Assembly: GCF_000192745.1 (NCBI RefSeq)
Contig: NC_015259.1
Span: 3,549,001-3,613,000 of the forward strand
Length of the DNA: 64,000 bases
Direction of reading: 5' to 3'
Source of the DNA: Polymorphum gilvum SL003B-26A1
GTDB lineage: Bacteria > Pseudomonadota > Alphaproteobacteria > Rhizobiales > Stappiaceae
Shown here one piece after another: positions 62,852 through 64,000 of this stretch. The notes beneath the pieces are model-generated. The model ran no database searches and was not told the DNA's origin. It was given only the letters and a program-made list of their open reading frames with translations. The translations under genes were made by a program, and so were the position numbers. Position 1 is the stretch's first letter. Each line of letters opens with the position of its first letter.

Positions 62852-63418
62852 TCAACCTTGCGGCGAAGCGGCGAAATCCCAGTCGAGGCGGACACCGGCC
62901 ATGCCGTCGTGGCGCCAGACGATCTGGCCTTGAACCGGGGCGCCGAGACCGCGGATGTAGAGGCGCACGGAATCGGGCAGTGCATCGATGCCCCGTCCCT
63001 CGATGCGGCAGCCCGAGCGGCCGGCATCGGTGATCCGACAGTCGACCGTCGTCTCCGTCGCCGGATCGGCCAGGCGAGCCGGGATGGACACGGTGTAGCG
63101 TCGCTCCCGCCGCTTGTTCTGTACCGCCTCGCGGGCTTTCGGAAATACCACTGTGGCGGCGGTGCCGCGGATCGAGGTGATCGTGCCGCGGGTCATCTTC
63201 GCCGACCCGGCGAAGTGGATGCCGATCGACCTGTGCAGATGCGCGATTTCCGGCGATGTCAGCCGGCAGCCCCAATCGGTCAGGTTTGACACCGTCGCTT
63301 CGATGAAGGTCAGACGATCCAGGTCCACGACGGACACCGGTTGTTCGGCGGAACTCTCGCGAAGGCTGTCGAGGGGCGCGGCAGTCTGCAAAGGCTGACC
63401 TCTGTCATCCGATGGCAC
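62852..63418 (-). CDS. PilZ-domain protein, paralogue 2
   Basis: A 188-residue relative of the next gene, with the same two-domain plan. The C-terminal PilZ half has RRERR and DAGRSG (the Ser of DxSxxG is Gly here), so c-di-GMP binding is less sure. The N-terminal half is degenerate (SNLTDWGCRL). The GTG at 63418 is the first possible start; a TTG at 63391 with AGAGGT six bases before is an alternative. It is 249 bases upstream of paralogue 1, same strand. Confidence 0.82.
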   Translation of the reverse strand: MPSDDRGQPLQTAAPLDSLRESSAEQPVSVVDLDRLTFIEATVSNLTDWGCRLTSPEIAHLHRSIGIHFAGSAKMTRGTITSIRGTAATVVFPKAREAVQNKRRERRYTVSIPARLADPATETTVDCRITDAGRSGCRIEGRGIDALPDSVRLYIRGLGAPVQGQIVWRHDGMAGVRLDWDFAASPQG

Positions 63419-63485
63419 AGATGTTCAGATTAATGAAAATTCCTTTCAAATCCGTGTAATGCGCCCGGTTCGCGACGGTGCGGCT

Positions 63486-64000
63486 CTAACCCTCCAGCAG
63501 GGCTTGCCGCAATGCCAGGAAGTCGCGCCAGGCGAGCCGTTTCTCCAGCGGGCTGCGGAGCAGATAGGCCGGGTGGAAGGTGGCGATGCAGCGGATCTGC
63601 CGGCGCCCGGTGTCGTAGGTCATCCAGCGACCGCGCATCTTGCGGATGCCGTCCTGAACGCCGAGCAGCACCTTGGCCGAGGCGGCGCCGAGAAACACCA
63701 GGATATCGGGATCGGCGAGTTCGATCTGGCGCGCGATGAACGGCTTGCAGATCTCGGTCTCTTGCGGCGTCGGCGTGCGGTTGCCGGGCGGGCGCCACGG
63801 CACGACATTGGCGATATAGACCTGGCTGCGGTCGAGGCCGATCGCCTTCAGCATGCGGTCGAGCAGTTGCCCGGAGCGTCCGACGAAGGGCAGGCCCTGC
63901 AGGTCCTCGTCGCGGCCCGGCGCCTCTCCGACCAGCATGACGCGCGCCTGCGGATTGCCGTCGTCGAACACCAGATTCTTGGCGGTCAGGTGCAGGTTGC
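63486..64000 (-). CDS. Uracil-DNA glycosylase, family 4, C-terminal part
   Basis: The gene continues past the window edge. The visible 171 residues hold the end of the FeS-site start (NLHLTAKNLVFDDGNP), GEAPGRDEDLQGLPFVG (motif A of family 4), ILVFLGAASAKVLLG and the catalytic-helix motif FHPAYLLRSP. The enzyme removes uracil from DNA. The 4Fe-4S cysteines upstream are mostly outside the window. Stop at 63486; the preceding gene is PilZ paralogue 2. Confidence 0.92.
   Translation of the reverse strand, partial: NLHLTAKNLVFDDGNPQARVMLVGEAPGRDEDLQGLPFVGRSGQLLDRMLKAIGLDRSQVYIANVVPWRPPGNRTPTPQETEICKPFIARQIELADPDILVFLGAASAKVLLGVQDGIRKMRGRWMTYDTGRRQIRCIATFHPAYLLRSPLEKRLAWRDFLALRQALLEG

Noticed and set aside
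1-64000. tRNA, rRNA, CRISPR arrays, insertion sequences or prophage genes
   Set aside because: No T-loop signature, spaced direct repeats, transposase or phage structural gene was seen on either strand. A tRNA scan would be needed to be sure.

Overview
The window is GC-rich, densely coded chromosomal DNA from an alphaproteobacterium, most likely a member of the Hyphomicrobiales (Rhizobiales). Signs of this are a RibB whose GTP-cyclohydrolase half has lost its cysteines, a NadQ-type NAD regulator near nadABC, DUF1194, DUF1344, DUF2946 and TIGR02301 proteins, betaine-lipid genes btaBA, and glyQ and glyS separated by lemA. I see no tRNA or rRNA gene, insertion sequence, prophage or CRISPR array. 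The genus cannot be fixed from sequence alone.

Layout. 0-5.5 kb: end of a HAD phosphatase gene, a class III aminotransferase, a 46-residue small protein, CorA, PdxH, a lipoprotein and a CbpA-like DnaJ. 5.7-8.3 kb (minus): acyl-CoA dehydrogenase and crotonase with a palindromic operator in front. 8.4-14.5 kb: Sua5/TsaC, a structured intergenic region with a probable small RNA, a histone-deacetylase-like enzyme, xseB, a LuxR-type regulator and dxs. 14.7-20 kb: an MFS exporter, a copper-delivery operon (DUF2946, PCu(A)C, SCO, a 44-residue membrane protein) and two RNA methyltransferases. 20.2-24.5 kb is the most accessory-looking part: an unrecognised AT-richer gene, a palindromic repeat, a methyltransferase, and an amidoligase coupled to a glutamine-amidotransferase-like enzyme. 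24.6-26 kb: RibB fused in frame to an N-terminal helix-turn-helix, with a palindrome upstream. 26-38 kb: secreted proteins, dienelactone hydrolase, AroC, FabI, an FAD dehydrogenase, a TPR methyltransferase, an SRAP peptidase, NUDIX and small conserved genes. 38-44 kb: betaine lipid genes with a Pho box, an L,D-transpeptidase and a dihydroorotase. 44-54 kb: YgfZ, HD, tyrosine phosphatase, NadQ, SleB, MFS and nadABC. 54-60 kb: glyS, DUF2207, LemA, glyQ. 60-64 kb: small envelope proteins, an S49 peptidase, two paralogous PilZ proteins and a uracil-DNA glycosylase.

How genes work together. NadQ (46.4 kb) probably represses nadABC through two GCTC-N5-GAGC sites in the nadA leader, with an intrinsic terminator lying between them. 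The btaA Pho box points to phosphate-controlled betaine lipid synthesis. The copper operon should serve cytochrome c oxidase assembly. The amidoligase, amidotransferase and perhaps the methyltransferase look like a small uncharacterised metabolite or peptide modification pathway. The HTH-RibB frame, with a strong internal start, may yield two products and suggests self-regulation. Non-coding candidates are two possible small RNAs (about 9.65 and 12.35 kb), three dispersed hairpin repeats and one longer palindromic element.
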